Assembly (NCBI RefSeq): GCF_938028825.1
Contig: NZ_CALIZP010000017.1
Span: 3,896 to 67,895, forward strand
Origin: an uncultured Cardiobacterium sp.
GTDB lineage: Bacteria; Pseudomonadota; Gammaproteobacteria; Cardiobacteriales; Cardiobacteriaceae
DNA length: 64,000 bases
Reading direction: 5' to 3'
Part shown: positions 38,923-47,509 of the stretch, one piece after another
How the letters are laid out: every line of letters starts with the position of its first letter
Numbering within the stretch: the first letter of the stretch is position 1
Notes under the pieces: generated by a model
Told to the model about the DNA's origin: nothing
Seen by the model: the letters and a program-made list of their open reading frames with translations, nothing else
The model's database searches: none
Position numbers and translations under genes: made by a program

Positions 38923-40737
38923 ATGCAACACCCCCTGCTCACCGCCTTCCTCACCGCCCTGCTCGCCCTGCCCCTGCACGCCAAACCGGCCAAACCCGCC
39001 GTCAAAGCCAAAACCGCAGACACCGCCGCGCCCGCGCAAACCGGCACCGCCGACCTCATGGGCAAAACCATCCTCGACATTGACATACGCGGCATTGACA
39101 ACATCCAGCAACACGACAACGCCAAAACCTACCTCACCCTGGAAAAATCCGTCGGCGAAAAAATCGACCAACCCGACTACATCCAGTACCTCATCGAAAA
39201 CGGCCGCGAAGAAATCCGCCGCTCCCAACAACCCTTCGGTTACTACAACAGCGAAGTGGACGCGCACGTTCAGGACGAAGGCGACGGCCTGCGCATCACC
39301 TACACCGTGCACCAGAACCGGGTCACCCAACTGAGCAAGGTCAACGTACAAATCACCGGAGAAGCGGCGCAGGACGAAGCCTTCCGGGAAGTACTCGCCG
39401 ACAACCCCTTAAAACAGGGCGGCGCCCTCAACCACGAAACCTACGAAACCTACAAAGCGCGGCTCGCGGCGCTCGCCAGCGCGCGCGGCTACTTCGACGC
39501 CGAATTCCGCGAACACAACGTCCAGGTCAACCCGGCGGACAACACCGCCGAAGTCAACCTCATCCTCGACAGCGGTATGCGCTACACCTTCGAAGCGGTT
39601 GACTTCAACGACACCCCGCTTGACCCCGACCTGCTGCAACGCTTCGTCCAGTTCAAACCCGGCCAGCCCTACCTGTCTTCCGACGTCGCCACCCTGCAAC
39701 AAGACCTGCAAGGCAGCGGCTACTTCGCCGAAGCCCTCGTGGGCGACGAACCCAACCGCACCACCAAAACCGTCCCCGTCAACGCCCAACTCACCATGGA
39801 CGAAAACAAACACTACGTCCTCGGCGTCGGCTACTCCACCGACGGCGGCGTGCGCGGCAAAGTCGAATTCGACCGCCGCTGGGTGAACAGCCGGGGGCAC
39901 CAGTTCAGCAGCAAACTCTACGCCTCCAAGAAAAACAGCAGCCTTGACACCCTCTACCGCATCCCCGCGCAAAACCCCACCAGCGACTACTACTACTTCC
40001 GCCTGGGCGGGCACATCAAAACCGACAACTACGACAGCCGCAAACTCTTCGGCGAAGGCGGCTACAACTTCCGCCTCGGCGACTGGGAGCACCGCTACGG
40101 CCTCGTCGCCGCCTGGGAAAAATACAAAATCGGCCAGACAGACGGCAAAACCCTGCTCGTTTACCCGCAAGGCCAGTGGACCTACACCTCGACCAAAAAC
40201 CGCCTGAACCCCAAAGACGGCTACCAGTTCCGCTTCGGCCTGCTCGCCGCCGGCAAAGCCCTGCTCTCGGACGCTAACCTTGTCCAGGGCAACATCGACG
40301 CGCGCTACCTGCAAAGCATCGGCGAAAAACAGCGCCTCATTGCCCGCGCCGGCCTCGGCGCCAGCTGGACGGACAACTTTGACCGCATCCCGCCCAGCCT
40401 GCGCTACTTCGCAGGCGGCGACCGCAGCATCCGTGGCTATGCCTTCGAAAACATCGGCGCCCGCGATAGCGAAGGCAACAACATCGGCGGGCGCTACCTC
40501 GGCGTGGGCAGCCTCGAATACGAATACTACTTCAAGCCCGACTGGGCGGTAGCAGCCTTCGTGGACGGCGGCGACGCCTGGGTGGATGACTTCAAAATAC
40601 GCGTCGGGGCGGGCGCGGGCGTACACTGGCAATCGCCCGTCGGCCCCATCAAAGTGGACGTCGGGCACGGCTTCGACAAACAATACGGCGACAACATCCG
40701 CCTGCACATCAGCATTGGCGCCGAACTCGACCTCTGA
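38923..40737 (+). CDS. tamA: TamA, Omp85-family outer-membrane subunit of the TAM
   Basis: A 604-residue protein. The signal peptide (1 to about 22, ending Leu-His-Ala) is followed by three POTRA-like domains (about 45-285) and a C-terminal 16-strand barrel. The conserved barrel loop Arg-Tyr-Phe-Ala-Gly-Gly-Asp-Arg-Ser-Ile-Arg-Gly-Tyr (about 489-501) contains the lid-lock Arg-Gly motif. It acts with TamB in assembling outer-membrane proteins or moving lipids. The ribosome binding site is AAGGAAC. Here tamB is separated by three genes and about 1.4 kb. Confidence 0.88.
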   Translation: MQHPLLTAFLTALLALPLHAKPAKPAVKAKTADTAAPAQTGTADLMGKTILDIDIRGIDNIQQHDNAKTYLTLEKSVGEKIDQPDYIQYLIENGREEIRRSQQPFGYYNSEVDAHVQDEGDGLRITYTVHQNRVTQLSKVNVQITGEAAQDEAFREVLADNPLKQGGALNHETYETYKARLAALASARGYFDAEFREHNVQVNPADNTAEVNLILDSGMRYTFEAVDFNDTPLDPDLLQRFVQFKPGQPYLSSDVATLQQDLQGSGYFAEALVGDEPNRTTKTVPVNAQLTMDENKHYVLGVGYSTDGGVRGKVEFDRRWVNSRGHQFSSKLYASKKNSSLDTLYRIPAQNPTSDYYYFRLGGHIKTDNYDSRKLFGEGGYNFRLGDWEHRYGLVAAWEKYKIGQTDGKTLLVYPQGQWTYTSTKNRLNPKDGYQFRFGLLAAGKALLSDANLVQGNIDARYLQSIGEKQRLIARAGLGASWTDNFDRIPPSLRYFAGGDRSIRGYAFENIGARDSEGNNIGGRYLGVGSLEYEYYFKPDWAVAAFVDGGDAWVDDFKIRVGAGAGVHWQSPVGPIKVDVGHGFDKQYGDNIRLHISIGAELDL

Positions 40738-41028
40738 CCACCACCGCGCGGCAGCGTGAACAACCGCCAGGCGGACAACCACAGCCTTCCCCCGCTTGCG
40801 AAGCCCGGAAGGGGAAACCCCGCCAAGCAGGATGACTGCGGACTTTCCCGCTTGCACAAGACAAAAACCCCTCTCCCGTGTGGGAGGATTTGGGGAGAGG
40901 GTGGCAAATTAAATCCGCGAAGCGACACCAACCGCGAAGCGGGATAAACATCGGCTTCCCGCCTGCCTTCAAATTCCGCCAAGCGGCACAACCGCGCACC
41001 TACCCGCCACAACCAGGAGAAACCCGCC
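40738..41028. repeat. Non-coding repeat-like region between tamA and vapB
   Basis: 290 bases without a gene. It contains several GC-rich imperfect repeats (CGCTTGCGAAG, CGCGAAGCG) and a CCCTCTCCC/GGGAGAGGG motif at 40869-40905 that reappears, inverted, inside the element at 63060-63248. Probably decayed mobile or intergenic repeat DNA that carried in the toxin-antitoxin pair. Confidence 0.5.
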
Positions 41029-41283
41029 ATGACCACCGCCCAACTCATCGAAAGCGAACACGGCCAGACCGTGCGCCTGCCCGAAGAATACCGCTTCGCC
41101 GGGCACGAAGTCCGCATCCGCCGCGAAGGCAACCAGGTCATCCTCGAACCCCTCAGCGACGGCTGGGCATGGCTGGACGACCTGACCCCGTTTGATGACG
41201 ACTTCATTGCCGCCGTCGAGGCTCTGCAACAAGAGCAGCGGGAACATCCGCAAGAACGCGACTTTGGGGACACCTTCAAATGA
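41029..41283 (+). CDS. vapB: VapB-type antitoxin
   Basis: An 84-residue protein with an N-terminal AbrB/SpoVT-like swapped-hairpin DNA-binding domain (Gln-Thr-Val-Arg-Leu-Pro-Glu-Glu-Tyr-Arg-Phe; Val-Arg-Ile-Arg-Arg-Glu-Gly-Asn) and an acidic C-terminal tail ending Asp-Phe-Gly-Asp-Thr-Phe, which would occupy the toxin active site. The ribosome binding site is CAGGAGA. The stop overlaps the toxin start by four bases. It should neutralise the toxin and autorepress the pair. Confidence 0.88.
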   Translation: MTTAQLIESEHGQTVRLPEEYRFAGHEVRIRREGNQVILEPLSDGWAWLDDLTPFDDDFIAAVEALQQEQREHPQERDFGDTFK

Positions 41284-41675
41284 AATACTTGCTGGATACC
41301 AATAGCGTCATTGCCTTGAACAAGCGCCATCCCGAACTGACCGCACGCTTGCGACAAAGCCCACCCGAACAATTTGCCCTATCAAGCATCGTGCTAATGG
41401 AACTCTACTATGGTGCTTATAAAAGTATGAAAACGACGGAAAACCTGCGCAATATAGAAAAACTACCTTTCCCCGTCCTTCCTTTTACCGCCGAAGATGC
41501 GCAACGAGCAGGCCGTATCCGCACCGAACTCGAACGACTCGGCACACCTATCGGTAACTTCGACTTGCTGATTGCCGCGCAAACTCTCAGCCATCGCCTC
41601 ACCCTTATCACCCACAACGTGCGCGAATTCTCACGCATCGCCGGACTGCAATGGGAAGACTGGCTGCACGACTGA
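41280..41675 (+). CDS. vapC: VapC-type PIN-domain toxin
   Basis: A 131-residue PIN ribonuclease. The acidic residues are present: Asp6 in Leu-Leu-Asp-Thr-Asn, Glu41 in Leu-Met-Glu-Leu-Tyr, Asp near 98 in Gly-Asn-Phe-Asp-Leu-Leu-Ile-Ala, and the C-terminal Thr-His-Asn-Val-Arg-Glu-Phe. VapC toxins usually cleave initiator tRNA or the sarcin-ricin loop. Lower GC than the surrounding genes suggests transfer. It appears intact. Confidence 0.88.
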   Translation: MKYLLDTNSVIALNKRHPELTARLRQSPPEQFALSSIVLMELYYGAYKSMKTTENLRNIEKLPFPVLPFTAEDAQRAGRIRTELERLGTPIGNFDLLIAAQTLSHRLTLITHNVREFSRIAGLQWEDWLHD

Positions 41676-41701
41676 AACCCCGCTCACACACAAGGACTGC
41701 C

Positions 41702-42133
41702 ATGAAAAAAACCGCCCTCTGCCTGCTCGCCCTCCTCGCCGCCACCGCCCACGCCCTCAGTGAAGCGGAAGCAGAAGCCGAACTGACAGCCGCCGACACC
41801 GCCTGCGAACAGCGTGACTACAGCACCGCCTGCCAAAAATACGAACAACTGGCGCAAGCGGGCGATGCCGAAGCGCAATTTAAACTTGCCCGGATGTATC
41901 GCAAAGGACAGGGCGTCGTCCAGGATGGTGGCAAAGCCCTGATGTGGTACGAAAAATCCGCTGCACAAGGCGACGCTGCGGCACAAACCGCCCTGGGCGT
42001 GGCGTACTTCGCGGGGCGGGGTGTTGCCGGGGACTACGGTAAAGCGCGGGCATGGCTGGAAAAATCCGCCGCCCAAAACTTCCAAGCGGCGAAAGACGCG
42101 CTGAAAAGACTCGACAGCGGCAACCCGCTATAA
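41702..42133 (+). CDS. Secreted Sel1-repeat protein
   Basis: 143 residues. A signal peptide (1 to about 18, ending Ala-His-Ala) is followed by Sel1-type helical repeats (Ala-Gln-Phe-Lys-Leu-Ala-Arg-Met-Tyr-Arg-Lys-Gly-Gln-Gly; Ala-Gln-Thr-Ala-Leu-Gly-Val-Ala-Tyr-Phe-Ala-Gly-Arg-Gly). A periplasmic protein-interaction role is likely. It sits between the toxin gene and tamB. Related to the Sel1 protein at 53111. Confidence 0.78.
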   Translation: MKKTALCLLALLAATAHALSEAEAEAELTAADTACEQRDYSTACQKYEQLAQAGDAEAQFKLARMYRKGQGVVQDGGKALMWYEKSAAQGDAAAQTALGVAYFAGRGVAGDYGKARAWLEKSAAQNFQAAKDALKRLDSGNPL

Positions 42134-42178
42134 CCGCCCCGCGAGACCTGCCCACCCCCAACCAACCGCACACCCGCC

Positions 42179-45100
42179 ATGACCACCACCCCGACCACCG
42201 CCGAGCAAGCCCCCATCCCTGCGCCGCGCCGCCCCCGCCGCTGGTGTCGCCTTATCAAGCGCACCCTGCTGACCCTGCTCACCCTCCTCCTCCTCACCCT
42301 CGCGCTCGCCTACTGGCTGCTCGGCACCTCCAGCGGCTACCGCCAACTGCCCAAACTTATCAACCGCTTCACCCCCTACACCCTCAGCTACGACCAGCTC
42401 GACGGCACCCTGCTCGGCAGCCAGCGCTGGCAGAACCTGCACCTCAGCGGCGGCGGCCTCGACATCCGCGCCGCCGAACTGCACCTCGACCTGCGCGCGG
42501 GCGAGTTGCTGCGCGGCAACATCCACCTGGCAGAAGTCGCCCTGAGCGACGCCGGCATCACCCTGCCGCCGGCGCGCGACACCGCAAAAAACGACGAAGC
42601 GGCGGGCATCCCCGCCCGACTGCCCGCCATCGACCTGCCCGTTACCCTCAACCTCGACCGCCTCAACCTCGCCAACATCACCATTCAGCAAGCCAACAAA
42701 CCCCTGCTGCACATCGAGACCGCCGAACTTGCCGCCGCCTACCGCGACAGCACCCTCACCACGCGCGGCAGCGCCCGTACCGACAAAGGCAGCTTCGACC
42801 TCGACGCCACCCTCACCACCCGCGACGACTACCCGCTCACCCTCAAACTCGGCGGCGACACCCCGCTCACCACCCCGCCGCAAACCCTCGCCCTCGACTG
42901 GCAACAAAGCCTGCTCAAGCCCCGCCTCAGCCTCACCCTCGGCGGCACGGCGGCGGGCGGCATCGACCTTGACGGCAATATCGACCTCGCAAACCGCCGC
43001 CTGCACGGCACCCTCGCCTGGCACGGCCTCGCCTACGGGGAACACCGCAGCGACGGCAGCCTCACCCTCGGCGGCAACTTCGACGCCCTGCACGCCACCC
43101 TCGACGCCGCCTACAACCACCCCGACGCCCCGCCCGCGCACCTCACCCTCGACACCGACATCCACGGCGTTGCCCTGAAAAACACCCGCCTCAACCTCGC
43201 CGCCCTCGGCGGCAGCGTCGCATACAGCGGCGACGCCGATTTCAGCGGCAGCCCCGCCTGGCACGGCACCCTCAGCATCCGCGACATCGACAGCAGAAAA
43301 TACAACACCAACCTCGACCTGCAACTCGACGGCGACATCACCACCCACGGCGGCGACGGCCGCGCCGCCCTCACCATCGAAAACCTCAAAGGCCGCTGGC
43401 AAAACCACCCCGTCAGCGGCGGCGGCAGCCTCGACTACCAAAACCGCCGCCTCGACATCCGCGCCCTGCAACTCACCCTTGCCGGCAACAGCCTGCGCGC
43501 CAACGGCAGCGCCGCGCCGGAGCGCGCCGACCTCGACCTCGACCTCAGCGCGCCCGCCCTCGAACGCCTCGTGCCCATCATCGCAGGCGACATCAAGGCG
43601 CGCGTCCACCTCGGCGGCAACCTCCTCGCCCCGACCCTCGACGGCGAGCTCAACTGGCAAAACCTCACCGTCGGCGACAAACAGCGCCCCATCACCGCCG
43701 CCAAACAGGGCAGCGCCCGCTTCACCGGCCCCTACAACCGCCTCGCCGTCAGCATCAGCGGCGACGCGCGCGGCAGACACTACCCGCCGCTCACCCTCAA
43801 AGGCACCGCCACCCTCGACCCGCTGCACCGCGTCGAAAACATCGACTTCGCCATCCGCAGCCTGCAAGGCAACCTCCACCTCACCGGCAGCGCCGACTAC
43901 CTGCCGCACGTCGCCTGGGACGCCCGCGCGACTGCCGACAACCTGCACCCCGGCGACTGGCCGCTGCTCAAAGCCCTGCAAAACAGCAGCATCAGCGCCG
44001 AACTCGCGAGCAAAGGCGGCTACCGCGACCACAAAACCACCCTCACCGCCAGCATCACCAAACTGCGCGGCAACTGGCGCAAACAGCCGCTCAGCGGCAA
44101 CGCCGCCATCACACTCGACGGCACAAACCTCGACCTCACCGCCCTCGACCTGCGCCTCGGCGACAACCACCTCACCGCCGGCGGCAAACTGCACGGCGAC
44201 ACCCTCGACCTCGACTACACCGCCGACGCCGGACAACTCGCCGCCTTCTACCCCGGCCTCGGCGGCAGCCTCAGCGGCAAAGGCAAACTCGGCGGCAGCC
44301 TGAAAACCCCCACCATCCGGAGCCAACTCAGCGGCAAAAACCTCGCCTGGGGCGCGCACAAAATCGCCAGCCTGCACGCCGACCTCGACACCGCGCACAA
44401 ACCCGGCGGCAGCTACCGCAACGACATCCGGCTCGGCGGCGTACAAACGGGCGGCCAGCGCTGGCAGAGCATCCAGCTCACCACCGACGGCACCTACCAA
44501 AACCACCGCCTCAACCTCGCGACCACCGGCGGCGAAGCCAACCTCAAACTCGCCATGCAGGGCGGCTTCAGCGCTGCCGACCAATGGCGCGGCGACCTCA
44601 GCACCCTCGAACTCGCCGCCTACGACAACACCCTGCGCCTGCAACAGCGCGCCGCCCTGCAACTCGGCGCGAAAAACCTCGCCGTGCGCGACCTCTGCCT
44701 CGCCGACCAATACAGCAGCCTCTGCCTCGACCTCAAACACGACAAACAAACCGAACTCGCCTACCGCATCCGCGAAATCAACCCGAAAAGCCTCGGCAAA
44801 CACCTGCCGGCCAGCGTCTCGCTCAACACCGTCCTCACCGGCAACGGCAACCTCACCCGCAGCGCCAGTGGCCAAATCCGGGGCGATGCCGACCTGCAAC
44901 TCAAACCCGGCAACATCACCATCCGCGCCAAAGGCCAGCCGCCGCTCAACCTGCCGCTCAAAACCGCGCGCCTTGCCACCCGCTTCACCGACAAACAGGC
45001 CGAGAGCACCCTCGCCATCGACATGGGCGACAACGGCCAAATCAACGGCCACGCCCGCATCAGCGACTACCGCCGGCAAAACCTGAGCGGCGACATCAGC

Positions 45101-46363
45101 CTCAACCTGCCCGACATCGGCAAATACCGCGCCTTCATCCCCAAAGCGAGCGAACTCAAAGGCCGCGTCAGCGGCACCCTCAACCTCGGCGGCACCGTCC
45201 GCGCCCCGGTCGCGAGCGGCAGCCTGCAACTCGACGGCGGCAGCCTGAAAATCCCCGAATACGCCACCGAACTCAACAACATCCGCCTCAAACTCAGCGC
45301 CGCGCGCAGCGGGCAAATCGACATCAACGGCAACATCGGCACCCCGGACGGCAACCTCGACACCACGGGCAGCCTCAACCTCGCCCCCACCCGCCTCGAC
45401 CTGCGCCTGAACGGGCGCAACATGCTGATTGCGAACAGCAAAAAAATGCAGATCACCATCAGCCCGGACTTCAAAATCCGCATCGACCCCACAGACGGCA
45501 TCGACGTGCAGGGCAAAATCCACGTCCCCAAAGCCAACATCTCCATCCCCGACACCAGCAGCGGTGTGGACATCTCTGAAGACGTCGTCGTGCTTGGGGA
45601 AGGCGAAAGCAAAGAAGACGCCGCCAAAAAACGCCTGGCGGCCGCGCCGCCCGTGCCCTTCAAGGCGGACATCGCCGTGACCCTGGGCGACAAGGTGTAC
45701 TTCAAAAGCAAAGACATCGACATCCGCCTGAAAGGCGGCATCACCATCAGCGAGCGCCCGAAACGCCCGCTCACCGCCAAAGGCACCATCGAAGTCGCGA
45801 GCGGCATCTACCAGCTCTACGGCCAGGAACTCGACATCAAGCACGGCCGCGCCACCTACAGTGGCGGCAGCATCGCCAACCCCACCATCGACATCCTCGC
45901 CCTGCGCAACATCGACAACAAAGACATCCAGGTCGGCGCCGCCATCACCGGCCAATTGGACCGCCTGCGCCTGAAACTCACCTCCACCCCGAAAATGCCG
46001 GATTCCGCCATCCTCTCCTACCTCCTCTTCGGCAAATCGCCGGACGGCACCATGGACAACGAAGCGCTCCTGCAAACCGCCGCCAGCCTGTCGCTGGGCG
46101 GCATCCTGCCCGGCGGCGGCATCGGCAAACAGACGGGGCTGGATGTGTTCGACCTCGGCGTCAGCGGCCTCAAAGCGGGCAAATACCTCACCGCCGACAT
46201 CTACGTCGGCATGAAAAGCAACTTCTTCACCGGCGCGACCCAATTCATCGCCCGCTACCAGATCAACAAACGCTTCAGCGTTGAAGCCAGCGCGGGCGCA
46301 GGCGGCAAAGACGGCGGCAACGGCAACGCCATCGACTTCCTCTACGAATTTGAAAAAGACTGA
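42179..46363 (+). CDS. tamB: TamB, inner-membrane-anchored AsmA-like bridge protein
   Basis: A 1394-residue protein. A basic N-terminus and one signal anchor (about 22-45) are followed by a very long beta-rich, groove-forming body with dozens of Leu/Gly/Asp repeats. The conserved DUF490/TamB C-terminal domain (about 1050-1394) contains Phe-Lys-Ala-Asp-Ile-Ala-Val-Thr-Leu-Gly-Asp and Pro-Asp-Ser-Ala-Ile-Leu-Ser-Tyr-Leu-Leu-Phe-Gly. It spans the periplasm and pairs with TamA, and by family moves phospholipids or assists outer-membrane proteins. Full length and intact. Confidence 0.9.
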   Translation: MTTTPTTAEQAPIPAPRRPRRWCRLIKRTLLTLLTLLLLTLALAYWLLGTSSGYRQLPKLINRFTPYTLSYDQLDGTLLGSQRWQNLHLSGGGLDIRAAELHLDLRAGELLRGNIHLAEVALSDAGITLPPARDTAKNDEAAGIPARLPAIDLPVTLNLDRLNLANITIQQANKPLLHIETAELAAAYRDSTLTTRGSARTDKGSFDLDATLTTRDDYPLTLKLGGDTPLTTPPQTLALDWQQSLLKPRLSLTLGGTAAGGIDLDGNIDLANRRLHGTLAWHGLAYGEHRSDGSLTLGGNFDALHATLDAAYNHPDAPPAHLTLDTDIHGVALKNTRLNLAALGGSVAYSGDADFSGSPAWHGTLSIRDIDSRKYNTNLDLQLDGDITTHGGDGRAALTIENLKGRWQNHPVSGGGSLDYQNRRLDIRALQLTLAGNSLRANGSAAPERADLDLDLSAPALERLVPIIAGDIKARVHLGGNLLAPTLDGELNWQNLTVGDKQRPITAAKQGSARFTGPYNRLAVSISGDARGRHYPPLTLKGTATLDPLHRVENIDFAIRSLQGNLHLTGSADYLPHVAWDARATADNLHPGDWPLLKALQNSSISAELASKGGYRDHKTTLTASITKLRGNWRKQPLSGNAAITLDGTNLDLTALDLRLGDNHLTAGGKLHGDTLDLDYTADAGQLAAFYPGLGGSLSGKGKLGGSLKTPTIRSQLSGKNLAWGAHKIASLHADLDTAHKPGGSYRNDIRLGGVQTGGQRWQSIQLTTDGTYQNHRLNLATTGGEANLKLAMQGGFSAADQWRGDLSTLELAAYDNTLRLQQRAALQLGAKNLAVRDLCLADQYSSLCLDLKHDKQTELAYRIREINPKSLGKHLPASVSLNTVLTGNGNLTRSASGQIRGDADLQLKPGNITIRAKGQPPLNLPLKTARLATRFTDKQAESTLAIDMGDNGQINGHARISDYRRQNLSGDISLNLPDIGKYRAFIPKASELKGRVSGTLNLGGTVRAPVASGSLQLDGGSLKIPEYATELNNIRLKLSAARSGQIDINGNIGTPDGNLDTTGSLNLAPTRLDLRLNGRNMLIANSKKMQITISPDFKIRIDPTDGIDVQGKIHVPKANISIPDTSSGVDISEDVVVLGEGESKEDAAKKRLAAAPPVPFKADIAVTLGDKVYFKSKDIDIRLKGGITISERPKRPLTAKGTIEVASGIYQLYGQELDIKHGRATYSGGSIANPTIDILALRNIDNKDIQVGAAITGQLDRLRLKLTSTPKMPDSAILSYLLFGKSPDGTMDNEALLQTAASLSLGGILPGGGIGKQTGLDVFDLGVSGLKAGKYLTADIYVGMKSNFFTGATQFIARYQINKRFSVEASAGAGGKDGGNGNAIDFLYEFEKD

Positions 46364-46464
46364 ACCGCCCGCAGGCGGGGCATACCGCCTGCCACACCCC
46401 CGCCACAGAAAAACAAACACCCCCTTGCCCTACAATGATCCCACATCCCAACCGGGAAGCCTCA

Positions 46465-47292
46465 ATGACCGACATCATCGCCCTGTTACAGCCACACCTT
46501 CCCGCCGACGTACTCACGCAAATCCGCGCCACGGCGCGCCCCTCCGTCTCTTACCATCTGCGCGTGGCCGATGATTTGCCGCTCACCGCTTCACGCGTCG
46601 GCGGCATCGGTTACTGGCCGCAAGATCAATCCTGCCCCGTCAATGCCGCAGGGCGGCCGCTGGCGCTTTTGGCGCAAATTAACCTCGACGAACTGCCCAA
46701 TGGCGCGGCGCAGGCGCTCGCTCTGCCGCCGCACGGCATTCTCGCTTTCTATATTGATGCTTACGACGATGTGCTGGGGCAGGATTTCGACGACCTGCGC
46801 AACAGCAGCGGCTACCGCTGTGTTTATTTCGCCGACACCGCCGTCCCGTCGCTGGATCGCACGGCGCAGCAGGCGCTGTTCGACCAAGTGCAGGGGGAAG
46901 AGTGGTATCACCCCGCCGCCGCCGAATACGCCATGCACTTCGCCCCGCCCGCGCCGCACTACCTCCTCAGCGAAACCGCCGATTTTGCCGCGCTCTACGA
47001 CCTGGAATACGGACAATGGCTGAACCGCTGCGACAGCGATGTGATCAACGCCGCCTTCGCGCAACAGGGCACGAGCCATCTCGACGGTCACGCCTTTTTC
47101 ACCCAGACCGACCCGCGTTTCTATCACAGCGGCCTCGCCGCTTCCGTCCTCCTCTTCCAGCTTGATTCCTGCGTCGGCGAAGGGGTGGAGGTGTGCTGGG
47201 GCGACATCGGCGTCGGCGCCTTCTTTATCGACCCGGACGACCTCACCGCCCGCCGCTTCGCGCGCGCCTGGTACAACTGGGACTGCGGCTAG
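46465..47292 (+). CDS. DUF1963-type (YwqG-like) protein
   Basis: 275 residues. Marks of the family are Arg-Val-Gly-Gly-Ile-Gly-Tyr-Trp-Pro near 46, Leu-Ala-Gln-Ile-Asn-Leu-Asp-Glu-Leu near 69, and Gly-Ile-Leu-Ala-Phe-Tyr-Ile-Asp. Two C-terminal Leu-Phe-Gln-Leu-Asp-Ser and Asp-Ile-Gly-Val-Gly-Ala-Phe-Phe-Ile segments complete the fold. Cytoplasmic, function unknown. ATG 46465 is preferred to 46435 for its fit to the family start. Confidence 0.75.
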   Translation: MTDIIALLQPHLPADVLTQIRATARPSVSYHLRVADDLPLTASRVGGIGYWPQDQSCPVNAAGRPLALLAQINLDELPNGAAQALALPPHGILAFYIDAYDDVLGQDFDDLRNSSGYRCVYFADTAVPSLDRTAQQALFDQVQGEEWYHPAAAEYAMHFAPPAPHYLLSETADFAALYDLEYGQWLNRCDSDVINAAFAQQGTSHLDGHAFFTQTDPRFYHSGLAASVLLFQLDSCVGEGVEVCWGDIGVGAFFIDPDDLTARRFARAWYNWDCG

Positions 47293-47298
47293 CAAGCC

Positions 47299-47487
47299 AT
47301 GTTTACCCTGAGCACCCTCCTCCCCCTGCTCGCCGTCGGCGCGCTGGCCCTCGGCACCGCCAGCCTCGCGCCGCTGGGTGTGAAAACCGCGCACTGCCTG
47401 CCCGATAGCGCCCTGCAACGCGCCCTCGGCCTCTATCTCCTCATCATTGCCGCCCATATGCTGTGGAAAGTGCATCCCCACCTCTAA
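47299..47487 (+). pseudogene. C-terminal remnant of a TSUP/TauE-like transporter
   Basis: 62 residues with two hydrophobic helices. The stretch Ala-Pro-Leu-Gly-Val-Lys-Thr-Ala-His-Cys-Leu-Pro followed by Leu-Gln-Arg-Ala-Leu-Gly-Leu-Tyr-Leu-Leu is the typical end of TauE/SafE (TSUP) sulfite-exporter-family proteins, which are about 250 residues. The N-terminal six helices are missing. It could still be translated as a small membrane protein. Confidence 0.5.
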
Positions 47488-47509
47488 CCCCCAACCCCAG
47501 GAGTCCATC

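Noticed and set aside
42128..46420. A 1430-residue open frame on the minus strand
   Set aside because: It is exactly antisense to tamB, is Val/Ala/Glu-biased low-complexity sequence typical of GC-rich shadow frames, and has no family features.
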